NCBI GenBank assembly: GCA_947303625.1
Contig: CAMYYV010000010.1
Coordinates: 1 to 44,299 of the forward strand
DNA length: 44,299 bases
Source: an uncultured Bacteroidales bacterium
GTDB taxonomy: Bacteria > Bacteroidota > Bacteroidia > Bacteroidales > F082
Reading direction: 5' to 3'
Shown: piece after piece, positions 7,421-15,540 of the stretch
How positions within the stretch are numbered: the stretch's first letter is position 1
Layout: each line of letters begins with the position of its first letter
Notes under the pieces: model-generated
Databases searched by the model: none
Seen by the model: only the letters and a program-made list of their open reading frames with translations
What the model was told of the DNA's origin: nothing
Program-made: the position numbers and the translations under genes

Positions 7421-7945
7421 ATGACTCCTACACCCCAATACATCCTCTTCTGCGGCGGCGCCTTCCGCTTCGACAGGCGCAGACCTGACTGCCGCGAAAT
7501 GATACCGAAAGACTACCGCTCGGTGCTGCTGCGTGACCCTGGGTTGCTCTTCGCCGACATCGACACCGACCTCACCTGGCTCAACAAACGGGTGGCCTAT
7601 GTGGGGCCGTATTTCTTCACCACCGACAAGCTCAGCGGCGAACAAATCATCCTCCGCGAGAAGGAGATGATTGAACGTTGCACCGATGCCATCTTCCTCC
7701 TTGACGGCCCCGCCTGTCCAGGCTCCGTCACCGAGCTGGTGGAAGCTGCCGCCATGGGCAAGAACCTTCATCTGTTCTATGTCCAGAAAGGCGACGACGA
7801 CGAGATTGAGAGTGCCCTCCACACACCCTGCTGGTACCCCATCCTCTACAGCCGCCTCACCAACGCCGACCACACCCATCTCTACCGCTGTTCCGACTAC
7901 GACGACGCCGTGAACAAGATCGTGGAGTGGGAGGGGAGACTTTGA
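7421..7945 (+). CDS. Nucleoside 2-deoxyribosyltransferase-like protein
   Basis: A 174-residue soluble protein. The pattern ERCTDAIFLLDGPACPGS (residues 85-102) followed by TELVEAAAMGKNLHLFYV (104-121) resembles the Rossmann-like nucleoside 2-deoxyribosyltransferase superfamily, in which a bound acidic residue (here Glu105) and a small-residue loop contact the ribosyl group. An N-terminal CGGAFRFDRR loop would fit a phosphate-binding role. Some members are salvage enzymes; related Rossmann folds occur in nucleotide-linked immunity. It is 52 bp upstream of the SIR2-TIR gene on the same strand and could belong to that system, but a -7-like box in the gap is too weak to decide. The family assignment is by eye and is moderate. 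Confidence 0.5.
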   Translation: MTPTPQYILFCGGAFRFDRRRPDCREMIPKDYRSVLLRDPGLLFADIDTDLTWLNKRVAYVGPYFFTTDKLSGEQIILREKEMIERCTDAIFLLDGPACPGSVTELVEAAAMGKNLHLFYVQKGDDDEIESALHTPCWYPILYSRLTNADHTHLYRCSDYDDAVNKIVEWEGRL

Positions 7946-7997
7946 GCATCTTTTTATGAGCGTTTTTCCTTGAATACTTATTTTGATAAAATAACCT

Positions 7998-9386
7998 ATG
8001 CCAGTACCGACCAAACCCAACGAACAACGTCTACGCCGCGACAGCGATTTCACCTGGGAACAATTCTCCAAGGATTGCCTGCTTAACAGATATGTCCTCG
8101 TTGTGGGCAACGAAACCGTCTTAAACCGTAATGTCAACCCCGAAGCGGAAGGCGACAGCCTGAAACTGCTGCTTGGCTTGACCATACAAGAGTTGGCTCA
8201 AATGAATGCCATACCCGACAACAGACTTGATAGCTGTCATAGTTACAACGACCTGTTCAAGCTGAATTATTCGAAGGATGCCGTCAAAGAAGCGGTCCTC
8301 AATGCCATACGTGACAATGATTTCTATCCCTGCTTTGACGATGAGATTGAACCGGCGTTGATGCAGCTGCTCGAAACACGTTGCTTCCGTGTGGTCATCA
8401 CCACGGCCATCGACCCGTATCTTGAAATCGCGATGGAAAGGGTGTGGGGCAAAGGAGGCTTCGACGTGGTGCAAATCGAGAATGCGCAACAGTCGTTCAA
8501 GCAGGTGTCGTTCGACGAGTTCGGCGTGAGCCGTCCTGTGCTTTGCTATGTCTTCGGCAAGGCCGATCCCGAACGCCCCAACAGCCGTTTCGTTCTCTCG
8601 GAGAATGATGCCATGGAGAAAATCTCCACATGGTTCAAGAAATACGACTCCAACAAGTTTCTTGACTATGTGAAGAAATTTCAGCTGCTCTCAGTCGGGG
8701 CCAAGTTCGATGACTGGATGTTCCGCTTCTTCTGGTATCTCCTTAGGGGCGAGTTCGGCAATGCCTCTGGTGGACAGCAAGTCGCCGTTGAGATCAAGAA
8801 GGACGATGGAAGCTTGGCTAACTATCTGATGCAGGAAAAGGTCAAACTGTTTCCCGATGCACGACAGTTTATGCAGGAGGCTTTGGAGAAAATCAAGGTG
8901 GCTACAGACATCAGTCGGCTTCCGAGAAAAGAGAATGGTGTGTTCATTTCGTATGCCCACGAGGATCGCTACATTGCCCAACAGTTGTTCGAAAGGCTTC
9001 ATGCTGCAGGCGTCAACGTTTGGCTTGACGAGGATAAGTTGGAGTGTGGCGCGGAATACGAAAAGCGTATTCGCAACGCCATCAATAGTTGCAAGGTCTT
9101 TTTGACTATTTTGAGTTCGCAGGTCAAGGCTGACTTGGTAGCCCAAACTGACCGATGGTATCAAAAAGAATGGCAATGGGCGCAAAGTCGCCACGACGAA
9201 GAAGAACACGTCAGCAGTAACGGACAAGCCCAATTCAAAGTGATTCCCGTTGTGGTTGGTGACTACCGTTTCAACGAAGATTATCATCAAAAACTGCCGA
9301 CGTGTGTTACAGGAGCCACGGCCTTTGAGTCTGCTAAAAACAATGTCGAACGCCTTATCCATATTATTAATTCCTTAACCAAATAA
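7998..9386 (+). CDS. SIR2-like/TIR two-domain protein, candidate NAD-linked immune effector
   Basis: A 462-residue cytoplasmic protein. Residues 30-250 resemble a SIR2-like domain: strand plus loop VLVVGNE (33-39), VVITTAIDPYLE (132-143) at the usual TTNYD-type site, and KFDDWMFRFFWYLLR (236-250) at the typical DW..RF segment. Residues 313-455 are a TIR domain (GVFISYAHEDR, VWLDEDKL, FLTILSSQ) with Glu391 in RWYQKEW at the place of the NADase catalytic glutamate. In the SIR2 part the catalytic Asn is Ala137 and the usual His position near CYVFGKAD is Phe186, so it may be inactive as an NADase and serve sensing or assembly. It lies 2 bp upstream of the STAND gene. Immune function is inferred from domains and neighbours. 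Confidence 0.8.
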   Translation: MPVPTKPNEQRLRRDSDFTWEQFSKDCLLNRYVLVVGNETVLNRNVNPEAEGDSLKLLLGLTIQELAQMNAIPDNRLDSCHSYNDLFKLNYSKDAVKEAVLNAIRDNDFYPCFDDEIEPALMQLLETRCFRVVITTAIDPYLEIAMERVWGKGGFDVVQIENAQQSFKQVSFDEFGVSRPVLCYVFGKADPERPNSRFVLSENDAMEKISTWFKKYDSNKFLDYVKKFQLLSVGAKFDDWMFRFFWYLLRGEFGNASGGQQVAVEIKKDDGSLANYLMQEKVKLFPDARQFMQEALEKIKVATDISRLPRKENGVFISYAHEDRYIAQQLFERLHAAGVNVWLDEDKLECGAEYEKRIRNAINSCKVFLTILSSQVKADLVAQTDRWYQKEWQWAQSRHDEEEHVSSNGQAQFKVIPVVVGDYRFNEDYHQKLPTCVTGATAFESAKNNVERLIHIINSLTK

Positions 9387-9388
9387 CT

Positions 9389-12300
9389 ATGACTATTAAG
9401 AACCCTTGGATTGGATTAGCCTCCTACGAAGAGCCGAAAAATGATGGTAATGACTACCTCTTCTGCGGTCGTGATGAGGAGACATTGGACTTGGTCCGTC
9501 TCATCGACAACAATCTGTTTATCACACTATATGGCAGCTCGGGCATCGGAAAGACCTCCTTGTTGCGGGCGGGCGTCATCCCTATCCTTCGGAGGAAGGA
9601 CTACTTCCCGTTCTATGTGCGCCTGTCGCAGGAACAGACAGAGATATCTTACGCTGAAGCTATCGTGCGCAAGTTACAAGGCAGTGGATTGACAGAGGAA
9701 AAAAGTGCGGCGACGAGACACCCCGACGGCAACGACCGCCTCTATCTTTGGAACTACTTCGCCACTACACGCTTCATAAAAGACGGCCGTGAGGTCTATC
9801 CCGTTATCATCCTCGACCAGTTTGAGGAAGTGTTTCGTGAAGTCGACAAGGCCAAGGCCGAGCTGCTGCTGACTCAAATCTATTGCCTGCTGAACGACGA
9901 GTTGGAGATGCCTGATGAGGAAGGCTATTCTGCCGACACCAACTACCGCTTTGTGGCCTCCATCCGCGAGGACTTCCTCTTCGTGTTGGAAGACAGCATC
10001 GACGAGAATTCGTTGGATCTTTACAAGGACAACCGTTACCGTCTCCGCCCGATGAAGCCTGAGCAGGCGCGGCAGGTGGTGCTGGTGCCAGGAAAGGACT
10101 GCATTGAGGAAGGGGAGAAGGATGCCATTGCCGAGCGCATCATTTCCTTGGCCAAGCGTCCGCAGAGCGAGGATATCGACACGTTGCTGCTCTCTATAGT
10201 CTGTTCGGGTACATACGACAAAAAAATGGGCGAGAGGATTGCCTCCTCCGACCTTGCCGTATGGAAAAACAATCCCATGGAAGTGTATTACCAAGACGCG
10301 GTGAATGGCTTGTCTGCTTCGCAGATTCGTTATATACAACAGCACTTTATCCGTGATGACGGTAGCCGCCGCCGTGTGGATGCTGATGATGTAAAAGCGG
10401 CCCTTGGCGAGGCCACCTATCGTCAGCTCACCCAAGGTGTAAACCAGCTTTTTGCCATAGGAGACAAGGGACAAGTGGAGTTGCTGCACGATCAGTTGGG
10501 TTTGGCAGTGTTTGAGGAACGGAAAGATGTTGAAGAAAGAGAAAGAAAATGGAAGCAAAGGCGAAAATACATTAGAAATATTGTCATTATTGCTATGATT
10601 GTTGTGTTGTGCGTTTTCATATTTTGGTTTATCCAATTCAGAATAATGGAAAAGAAAATGCTTGAAAATCAATCGCGGTTTATAGCTGAAAAAGCAAAAT
10701 CAATCTCCTCCAATGACTCATACCTGTCAAGACTGTTGGCATTGGAAATATTGCCAGATAATACGCTAAAACCTAATCGTCCATATATAGTTGAAGCAGA
10801 AATGATGTTGAGAAAAGCAGCCGCCTCTAACGTTGGGATTGTTCGTGGAGCAAGCCATTTCGCATTTTTTATTCATGAAGGTGAGCACTTTGTTTCAAAA
10901 AATAATAATCGGATTCTCATATTTGAAACCAAAACGGGATGTTGTATTGATACACTGGATTGCCCTGGATATAATGGTGTGTCTAATATAGTCTTTAGTC
11001 CAAATGGTAAATATATTGCCTCTTATGACGATAATGTTATCCAATTGTGGGATAGTTTAGGACGATGTGTAAACAACCTTTGTGGACATGCAATGCCTGT
11101 TAAATCTGTTTCGTTTAATTCAAAGGGAAACAGGATTGTATCAACTTCCGATGACAATACTATCCGAATTTGGGATGTTAATGGGTGTTGCCTTGACTCA
11201 ATAAATGGCTTCAATCCGGACAAAAGTAGTTGGAGATATGGATTGGTGGATGCGAAATATAGTCCAGATGACAGTTTCATTATCTCTACAACAAGAGGAG
11301 GCTACTCGTGTATTTATGATAGTGTTGGCCGTTGTGTTGATACGTTACACGGGATTTATGGATTCAGCATAACTCAAATAGAGTTTGGCGCCGATGGTAA
11401 ACAAATAATAGGTTCAAATGTAAAAAATATACTTATTTGGGAATGGGATGGAAAAAATGCCAATTGTATTGATACTATAAAAGCACCTGATGGCTCTTAT
11501 AAATCAGTTAGTTTTAATAAAGATGGAAATTATTTGATAACTGTTTCGGAATGTTTGGAGAACGATCGTGAAATGAAAAGAGATAGCCATTTTGAATATA
11601 TTGTGCGAGTTTTTGATATTAATGAAAGGCTTGTTAAGCAAATTGATCACGATTTTTCTATTAATAGTGTTTCTTTAAGTCCTGACAATAAGGTAATTCT
11701 CTCGGCGACAAATAAGAGTGTGCGATTAGACCATCTTTTTCCTAATGAAGAGGATGCGTTGCAATATAGAGACATTCCAGCAAGTTCATCGAAGATTCAA
11801 TATGCATTATTTAGCCCCAATGGTCGTAGCATCTTAATTCCTCGGGGTATTTTGGATGCTGGGATTGGTGGGGGGATGAAACAGTATTCGTCTTCTCATA
11901 TCTTTGATGGATTCAGCCCTGATGGAAAATACGTCTTGGCACATTCGGATAATAGTTTGTGCGTTTTTGATACATTGGGCAATACGGTGTTTCAGAAGCC
12001 TTTAAATACCCGCATCTCATATACGACTTTTTGTCCAGACAGCAAAAGCGTGTTGGCCATTAGCAATAGCACGGATTCTGTTTTAGGTAGTCAAAATAGT
12101 TCTATGTTTATATGGGATATTACGACAACCGATAGTTTGATAAAGACATATGCCAATAGGATGATTAATTATGTTTGTTTTAATCACAGCAAACCATACG
12201 ATACATTATTGCTGTATTATAAAGGTAGTAATCCCGACAGAATTGTTCTGCCAAGGACTATTAAAACAGGAAGGAGATATGTGTCATATGCTATTCCTCC

Positions 12301-12724
12301 TGGAAAAGTCGCTTTTAGTCCTAACGATAATTATTTTGCGATTCAAAAACAACCTTCATGGATTGAAATAATGGAGAGAGATAATCAAATGGGGTTTGTT
12401 CATAGAACAAGTGTGTGTCCTCATTATGGTGCAAATACCATAGCATTTAGTCCAGATGAAAAATTTCTTCTTGTTGCTACAAGAGCATCTACATTATTGT
12501 ATGATGTAGGTACGGGCGAAGAATTATTACGTCTTTCTCCTGGTCGAGAAGCCCTATCGGCATGTTTTAGCCCAGATGGAAAGTGTATTATGTCAGTCTT
12601 GAGTGGTGGTGTTATTCGAATATATGATTTCCCACCCCTCCAAGACCTCATCGACCAGACCCGCGAGCGTTTCAAGGACCGCCCGCTGACGCCGGAGGAA
12701 CGTAGAATGTATTATTTGGAATAA
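9389..12724 (+). CDS. STAND NTPase (nSTAND1 type) with transmembrane segment and WD40 sensor
   Basis: An 1111-residue protein. The P-loop GSSGIGKT (residues 49-56), Walker B VIILDQFEE (139-147) and FVASIREDFL (188-197) define a STAND NTPase starting near residue 6, with no effector domain ahead of it. A winged-helix-like region leads to one membrane segment (about 395-417) behind a very basic stretch (KWKQRRK). Residues about 480-1085 form about 13 WD40-like repeats (FSPNGKYIAS, FSPDGKYVLA, LWD, IWD), enough for two propellers. The tail ends LTPEERRMYYLE. STAND proteins switch on by ligand-driven NTP-dependent oligomerisation; the TIR partner 2 bp upstream would supply the effector. Base composition drops sharply between about 10520 and 12630 (the membrane and WD40 part), suggesting a swapped sensor. 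Confidence 0.85.
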   Translation: MTIKNPWIGLASYEEPKNDGNDYLFCGRDEETLDLVRLIDNNLFITLYGSSGIGKTSLLRAGVIPILRRKDYFPFYVRLSQEQTEISYAEAIVRKLQGSGLTEEKSAATRHPDGNDRLYLWNYFATTRFIKDGREVYPVIILDQFEEVFREVDKAKAELLLTQIYCLLNDELEMPDEEGYSADTNYRFVASIREDFLFVLEDSIDENSLDLYKDNRYRLRPMKPEQARQVVLVPGKDCIEEGEKDAIAERIISLAKRPQSEDIDTLLLSIVCSGTYDKKMGERIASSDLAVWKNNPMEVYYQDAVNGLSASQIRYIQQHFIRDDGSRRRVDADDVKAALGEATYRQLTQGVNQLFAIGDKGQVELLHDQLGLAVFEERKDVEERERKWKQRRKYIRNIVIIAMIVVLCVFIFWFIQFRIMEKKMLENQSRFIAEKAKSISSNDSYLSRLLALEILPDNTLKPNRPYIVEAEMMLRKAAASNVGIVRGASHFAFFIHEGEHFVSKNNNRILIFETKTGCCIDTLDCPGYNGVSNIVFSPNGKYIASYDDNVIQLWDSLGRCVNNLCGHAMPVKSVSFNSKGNRIVSTSDDNTIRIWDVNGCCLDSINGFNPDKSSWRYGLVDAKYSPDDSFIISTTRGGYSCIYDSVGRCVDTLHGIYGFSITQIEFGADGKQIIGSNVKNILIWEWDGKNANCIDTIKAPDGSYKSVSFNKDGNYLITVSECLENDREMKRDSHFEYIVRVFDINERLVKQIDHDFSINSVSLSPDNKVILSATNKSVRLDHLFPNEEDALQYRDIPASSSKIQYALFSPNGRSILIPRGILDAGIGGGMKQYSSSHIFDGFSPDGKYVLAHSDNSLCVFDTLGNTVFQKPLNTRISYTTFCPDSKSVLAISNSTDSVLGSQNSSMFIWDITTTDSLIKTYANRMINYVCFNHSKPYDTLLLYYKGSNPDRIVLPRTIKTGRRYVSYAIPPGKVAFSPNDNYFAIQKQPSWIEIMERDNQMGFVHRTSVCPHYGANTIAFSPDEKFLLVATRASTLLYDVGTGEELLRLSPGREALSACFSPDGKCIMSVLSGGVIRIYDFPPLQDLIDQTRERFKDRPLTPEERRMYYLE

Positions 12725-12732
12725 GTTATACC

Positions 12733-12921
12733 ATGAAACCCCAAAAGAAAAAGCCCAAAAAGCAAAAATTCAGCAGCGTGAAGGCGTTGCTCAAGGCCGA
12801 CCGCGAGCAGGAGATTGAGACGTACGGCAAGCAGGTCAGCATGAGGCCATCGCGCGTGCACAAGTCGAAAAAGGACTACGACCGCAAGAAGAACAAAGTG
12901 AAAGAAGACGAGATGGAATAA
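12733..12921 (+). CDS. Small, highly charged conserved-looking protein of unknown function
   Basis: 62 residues, about half of them Lys, Arg, Glu or Asp, with no membrane segment or signal peptide. The central SVKALLKADREQEIETYG stretch followed by MRPSRVHKSKKDYDRKK looks nucleic-acid-binding or ribosome-associated, but no family can be named. It starts 8 bp after the STAND stop codon and uses the GC-rich codon style of the surrounding core genes. It may be an ordinary host gene next to the accessory block and not part of the STAND system. Confidence 0.6.
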   Translation: MKPQKKKPKKQKFSSVKALLKADREQEIETYGKQVSMRPSRVHKSKKDYDRKKNKVKEDEME

Positions 12922-12942
12922 TACCGCAAAAACAAACGACCT

Positions 12943-13302
12943 ATGAAGACAAGACTCTTGACACTACTGCTGCTCTGCTGTGGCATGACGGCATTCGCCC
13001 AAAGCGACTACTATGAACGAAAGGCCAAGGACTATCTGAAGGAGGCGAAATACTACCTCGACAAGGCCGAAAGCTACGACCGCGAGGCCACCTATTACAA
13101 CAACAAAGCCGCCAGCTATCTCAGCGAGGCTGATTACTACACCCGCAACGGAAAATACGACAAAGCCATCGACAACGCGAAATGGGCTATCGATGCCGCC
13201 GATAATGCCAAGACACAGGCCAAATGGGCTAACGATGCCCGCGACAATGCCCGCGACCAGCTACGCTGGGCCAAAGACGCCCTGGATAAGGCAAAGCGAT
13301 AG
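12943..13302 (+). CDS. Secreted alanine/lysine/tyrosine-rich helical protein
   Basis: 119 residues. A clear signal peptide (MKTRLLTLLLLCCGMTAFAQ) is followed by a low-complexity region of repeating 7-11 residue units (KAKDYLKEAKYYL, KAESYDREATYY, AKWAIDAADNAK) that should form a long helix or coiled coil in the periplasm. It begins 21 bp after the 62-residue gene and may be co-transcribed with it. No family recognised. The repeat composition resembles small periplasmic alanine-rich helical proteins, but that is only a resemblance in composition. Confidence 0.7.
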   Translation: MKTRLLTLLLLCCGMTAFAQSDYYERKAKDYLKEAKYYLDKAESYDREATYYNNKAASYLSEADYYTRNGKYDKAIDNAKWAIDAADNAKTQAKWANDARDNARDQLRWAKDALDKAKR

Positions 13303-13392
13303 ATGAATCTTGTTTGTTCTTATACTGACGAACACCATCATTCTTCCCATTTTTGTTTTCGACACCCCTGTGAAATGTATTTGTTTTTTTTC

Positions 13393-13400
13393 TAACTTTG
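13393..13400 (+). promoter_or_regulatory. -7 box TAACTTTG for the transketolase genes
   Basis: Perfect TAnnTTTG box 28 bp before ATG 13429. It sits in the 126-bp gap after the helical-protein gene; no other feature is seen in that gap. Confidence 0.65.
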
Positions 13401-13428
13401 CCCCATCAAGGATTAATATACGTTTACT

Positions 13429-14271
13429 ATGACTATCAACGAATTAGAAAGAACCGCCACACAGGTGCGCCGCGACATCATCCGTATGGTGCACGGCTGC
13501 CAGTCGGGTCATCCGGGCGGCTCGTTGGGCGCGACCGACATCGTCACCGCCTTGTATTTCGACCAAATGGACATCGATCCTGCCCGCTTCCGCATGGACG
13601 GCGACGGCGAGGACATGTTCTTCCTCTCTAACGGCCACATCAGCCCGATGCTCTACAGCATCATGGCACGTCGCGGCTATTTCCCCGTCAGCGAGCTGGC
13701 CACCTTCCGCCGTCTCGGCACACGCCTGCAAGGCCATCCCACACCCATGGAGGGACTGCCAGGCATCCGCATCGCCTCGGGTTCATTAGGACAAGGCCTC
13801 TCAGTAGCCGTGGGCGCTGCACAAGCCAAACGCCTCAACGGTGACAAACACCTCGTCTTCGTCCTCATGGGCGACGGCGAACAGGAGGAGGGCCAGATCT
13901 GGGAAGCCGCCATGTATGCCCCTGCCAAAGGCGTCGACAACCTGGTGGCCATCATCGACTACAACAAGAAACAAATCGACGGCTCGACCGACGACGTGAT
14001 GAACCTCGGCGACCTGCGCGCCAAATACGAGTCCTTCGGATGGAACGTCATCGAGGTAAGCGGCAACAACATGCAGGCTGTCGTCAACACCCTCAAGTTC
14101 GTCCGTGAAAACGCCTTCCAAGGCAAGCCGCAGCTCATCCTCGCCCACACCGTGATGGGTAAGGGCGTCGACTTCATGGAGAACAACCACAAATGGCACG
14201 GCTCGGCCCCCAACGACGAACAGGCCGCCAGCGCTTTGTCGCAGCTTGAAGAAACTTTAGGGGATTATTAA
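13429..14271 (+). CDS. Transketolase, N-terminal subunit
   Basis: 280 residues, the thiamine-diphosphate-binding half of a split transketolase (non-oxidative pentose phosphate pathway). Seen are GHPGGSLGATD, LSNGHISPMLY, GSLGQGLSVAVG and the diphosphate-binding motif GDGEQEEGQIWEA.. ending in DYNKKQIDG (GDG plus an N residue about 30 further on), then HTVMGKGVDFME. The size fits the two-gene form seen in Bacteroidota and archaea. It works with the C-terminal subunit encoded 140 bp downstream. Confidence 0.93.
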   Translation: MTINELERTATQVRRDIIRMVHGCQSGHPGGSLGATDIVTALYFDQMDIDPARFRMDGDGEDMFFLSNGHISPMLYSIMARRGYFPVSELATFRRLGTRLQGHPTPMEGLPGIRIASGSLGQGLSVAVGAAQAKRLNGDKHLVFVLMGDGEQEEGQIWEAAMYAPAKGVDNLVAIIDYNKKQIDGSTDDVMNLGDLRAKYESFGWNVIEVSGNNMQAVVNTLKFVRENAFQGKPQLILAHTVMGKGVDFMENNHKWHGSAPNDEQAASALSQLEETLGDY

Positions 14272-14272
14272 A

Positions 14273-14375
14273 GGCTCCTGGCTATTGGCCTTTGGCTTCT
14301 GGCAGTCTCACTATGATGTAAGACTTATCCTTCTCGGTTGAGGCTGCCAAAAGCCAGTAGCCAGTGGCCAAGAGC
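14273..14375. repeat. Long imperfect inverted repeat between the transketolase subunit genes
   Basis: Left arm 14273-14310 and right arm 14339-14375 pair over about 37 nt with roughly three quarters of positions matched and further G-U pairs, around a loop of about 28 nt. The arms are built from GCCA/TGGC-rich short units. It fills nearly all of the gap between two genes that must be expressed together, so it may stabilise or partly attenuate the transcript. Confidence 0.7.
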
Positions 14376-14411
14376 AAACAACAACTAAACGATTAAACAA
14401 TCAACGATATC

Positions 14412-15365
14412 ATGGACTTCACAATTCAAAACCAAAAAGATACAAGATCGGGATTCGGCGAGGGCTTGCTCGAGGCGGGCCGCCGCAACCCCAAGGTGGT
14501 GGCCTTCTGCGCCGACCTCACCCCCTCGGTGAAAATGGGCGACTTCGCCAAGGAGTTCCCCGAGCGTTTCTTCCAGACGGGCATCGCCGAGGCCAACATG
14601 ATTGACATGGCGGCCGGCATGGCCCTCAGCGGCTTCGTGCCGTTCACGGGCACCTTCGCGGCTTTCTCTACAGGACGCGTCTACGACCAGATCCGCCAAT
14701 GCGTGGCCTATTCCAACAAGAACGTGAAGATCGCCGCCTCTCACGCCGGTGTCACCCTCGGTGAAGACGGTGCTACCCACCAGATCCTAGAGGACATAGG
14801 TCTGATGAAGATGCTGCCCAACATGACCGTCGTGGTGCCTTGCGACTTCAACCAGACCAAGAACGCTACCATCGCCGCTGCCGAGTACGACGGCCCCGTG
14901 TACCTGCGCTTTGGTCGCCCCAAAGTGCCGAACTTCACGCCTGTCGACGAGAAGTTTGTCATCGGCAAGGCCCAGCTGCTGCAGGAAGGCACCGACGTGA
15001 CCATCTTTGCCTGCGGACACCTCGTGTGGAAAGCCGTGCTCGCCCTGCCCATCCTCAAGATGATGGGCATCAACGCGGAACTCATCAACATACATACCAT
15101 CAAGCCGCTCGACGTGGAGGCAGTGCTCAAGTCGGTCAGAAAGACCTGCTGTGTGGTTACCGCCGAGGAGCACCAGCGCAACGGCGGACTGGGCGACAGC
15201 ATCGCGCAGGTGCTGGCCTTGCATCAGCCTTGCCCCATGGAGATGGTGGCCATCGACGACGTGTTCGGCCAAAGCGGCACACCCGACGAGCTGCTGAAGT
15301 TCTTCCACCTCGACACACCCGACATCGTGGAGGCTGTGAAAAAAGTAGTGGCGCGGAAACAATAA
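14412..15365 (+). CDS. Transketolase, C-terminal subunit
   Basis: 317 residues, the pyrimidine-binding and C-terminal half of transketolase. The segment FFQTGIAEANMIDMAAGMA contains the catalytic Glu that activates thiamine diphosphate, FAAFSTGRVYDQIR follows, and SHAGVTLGEDGATHQ is the usual substrate loop. The C-terminal domain includes VTIFACGHLVW and VVTAEEHQRNGGLG. It completes the enzyme with the subunit encoded at 13429-14271. Confidence 0.93.
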   Translation: MDFTIQNQKDTRSGFGEGLLEAGRRNPKVVAFCADLTPSVKMGDFAKEFPERFFQTGIAEANMIDMAAGMALSGFVPFTGTFAAFSTGRVYDQIRQCVAYSNKNVKIAASHAGVTLGEDGATHQILEDIGLMKMLPNMTVVVPCDFNQTKNATIAAAEYDGPVYLRFGRPKVPNFTPVDEKFVIGKAQLLQEGTDVTIFACGHLVWKAVLALPILKMMGINAELINIHTIKPLDVEAVLKSVRKTCCVVTAEEHQRNGGLGDSIAQVLALHQPCPMEMVAIDDVFGQSGTPDELLKFFHLDTPDIVEAVKKVVARKQ

Positions 15366-15391
15366 AAAGCATTAAATAACGATATTAAGGA

Positions 15392-15520
15392 GATTCCCCT
15401 GTGGGGAATGGAGTTGTGAGTATTATGTATTATGCGGCGGCTTGTGAAGTTTACAAGTTGTAAAATACTTGAGGCCGCCGCTATAAAAATATAGCAGATA
15501 CTCCATTCCCGAAGGGAATC
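15392..15520. repeat. Palindromic repeat element, GATTCCC...GGGAATC family (copy 1)
   Basis: About 129 bp. The outer terminal inverted repeats GATTCCCC..GGGAATGGAG and CTCCATTCCCG..GGGAATC enclose an inner inverted pair GCGGCGGC / GCCGCCGC. The same outer and inner parts in the same order are seen at 23088-23213, while the remaining sequence differs, as in a mobile REP- or MITE-like family. No target duplication is evident. It lies between transketolase and the alkaline phosphatase. Confidence 0.8.
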
Positions 15521-15540
15521 CCAACACTAAAGTTAACCTT

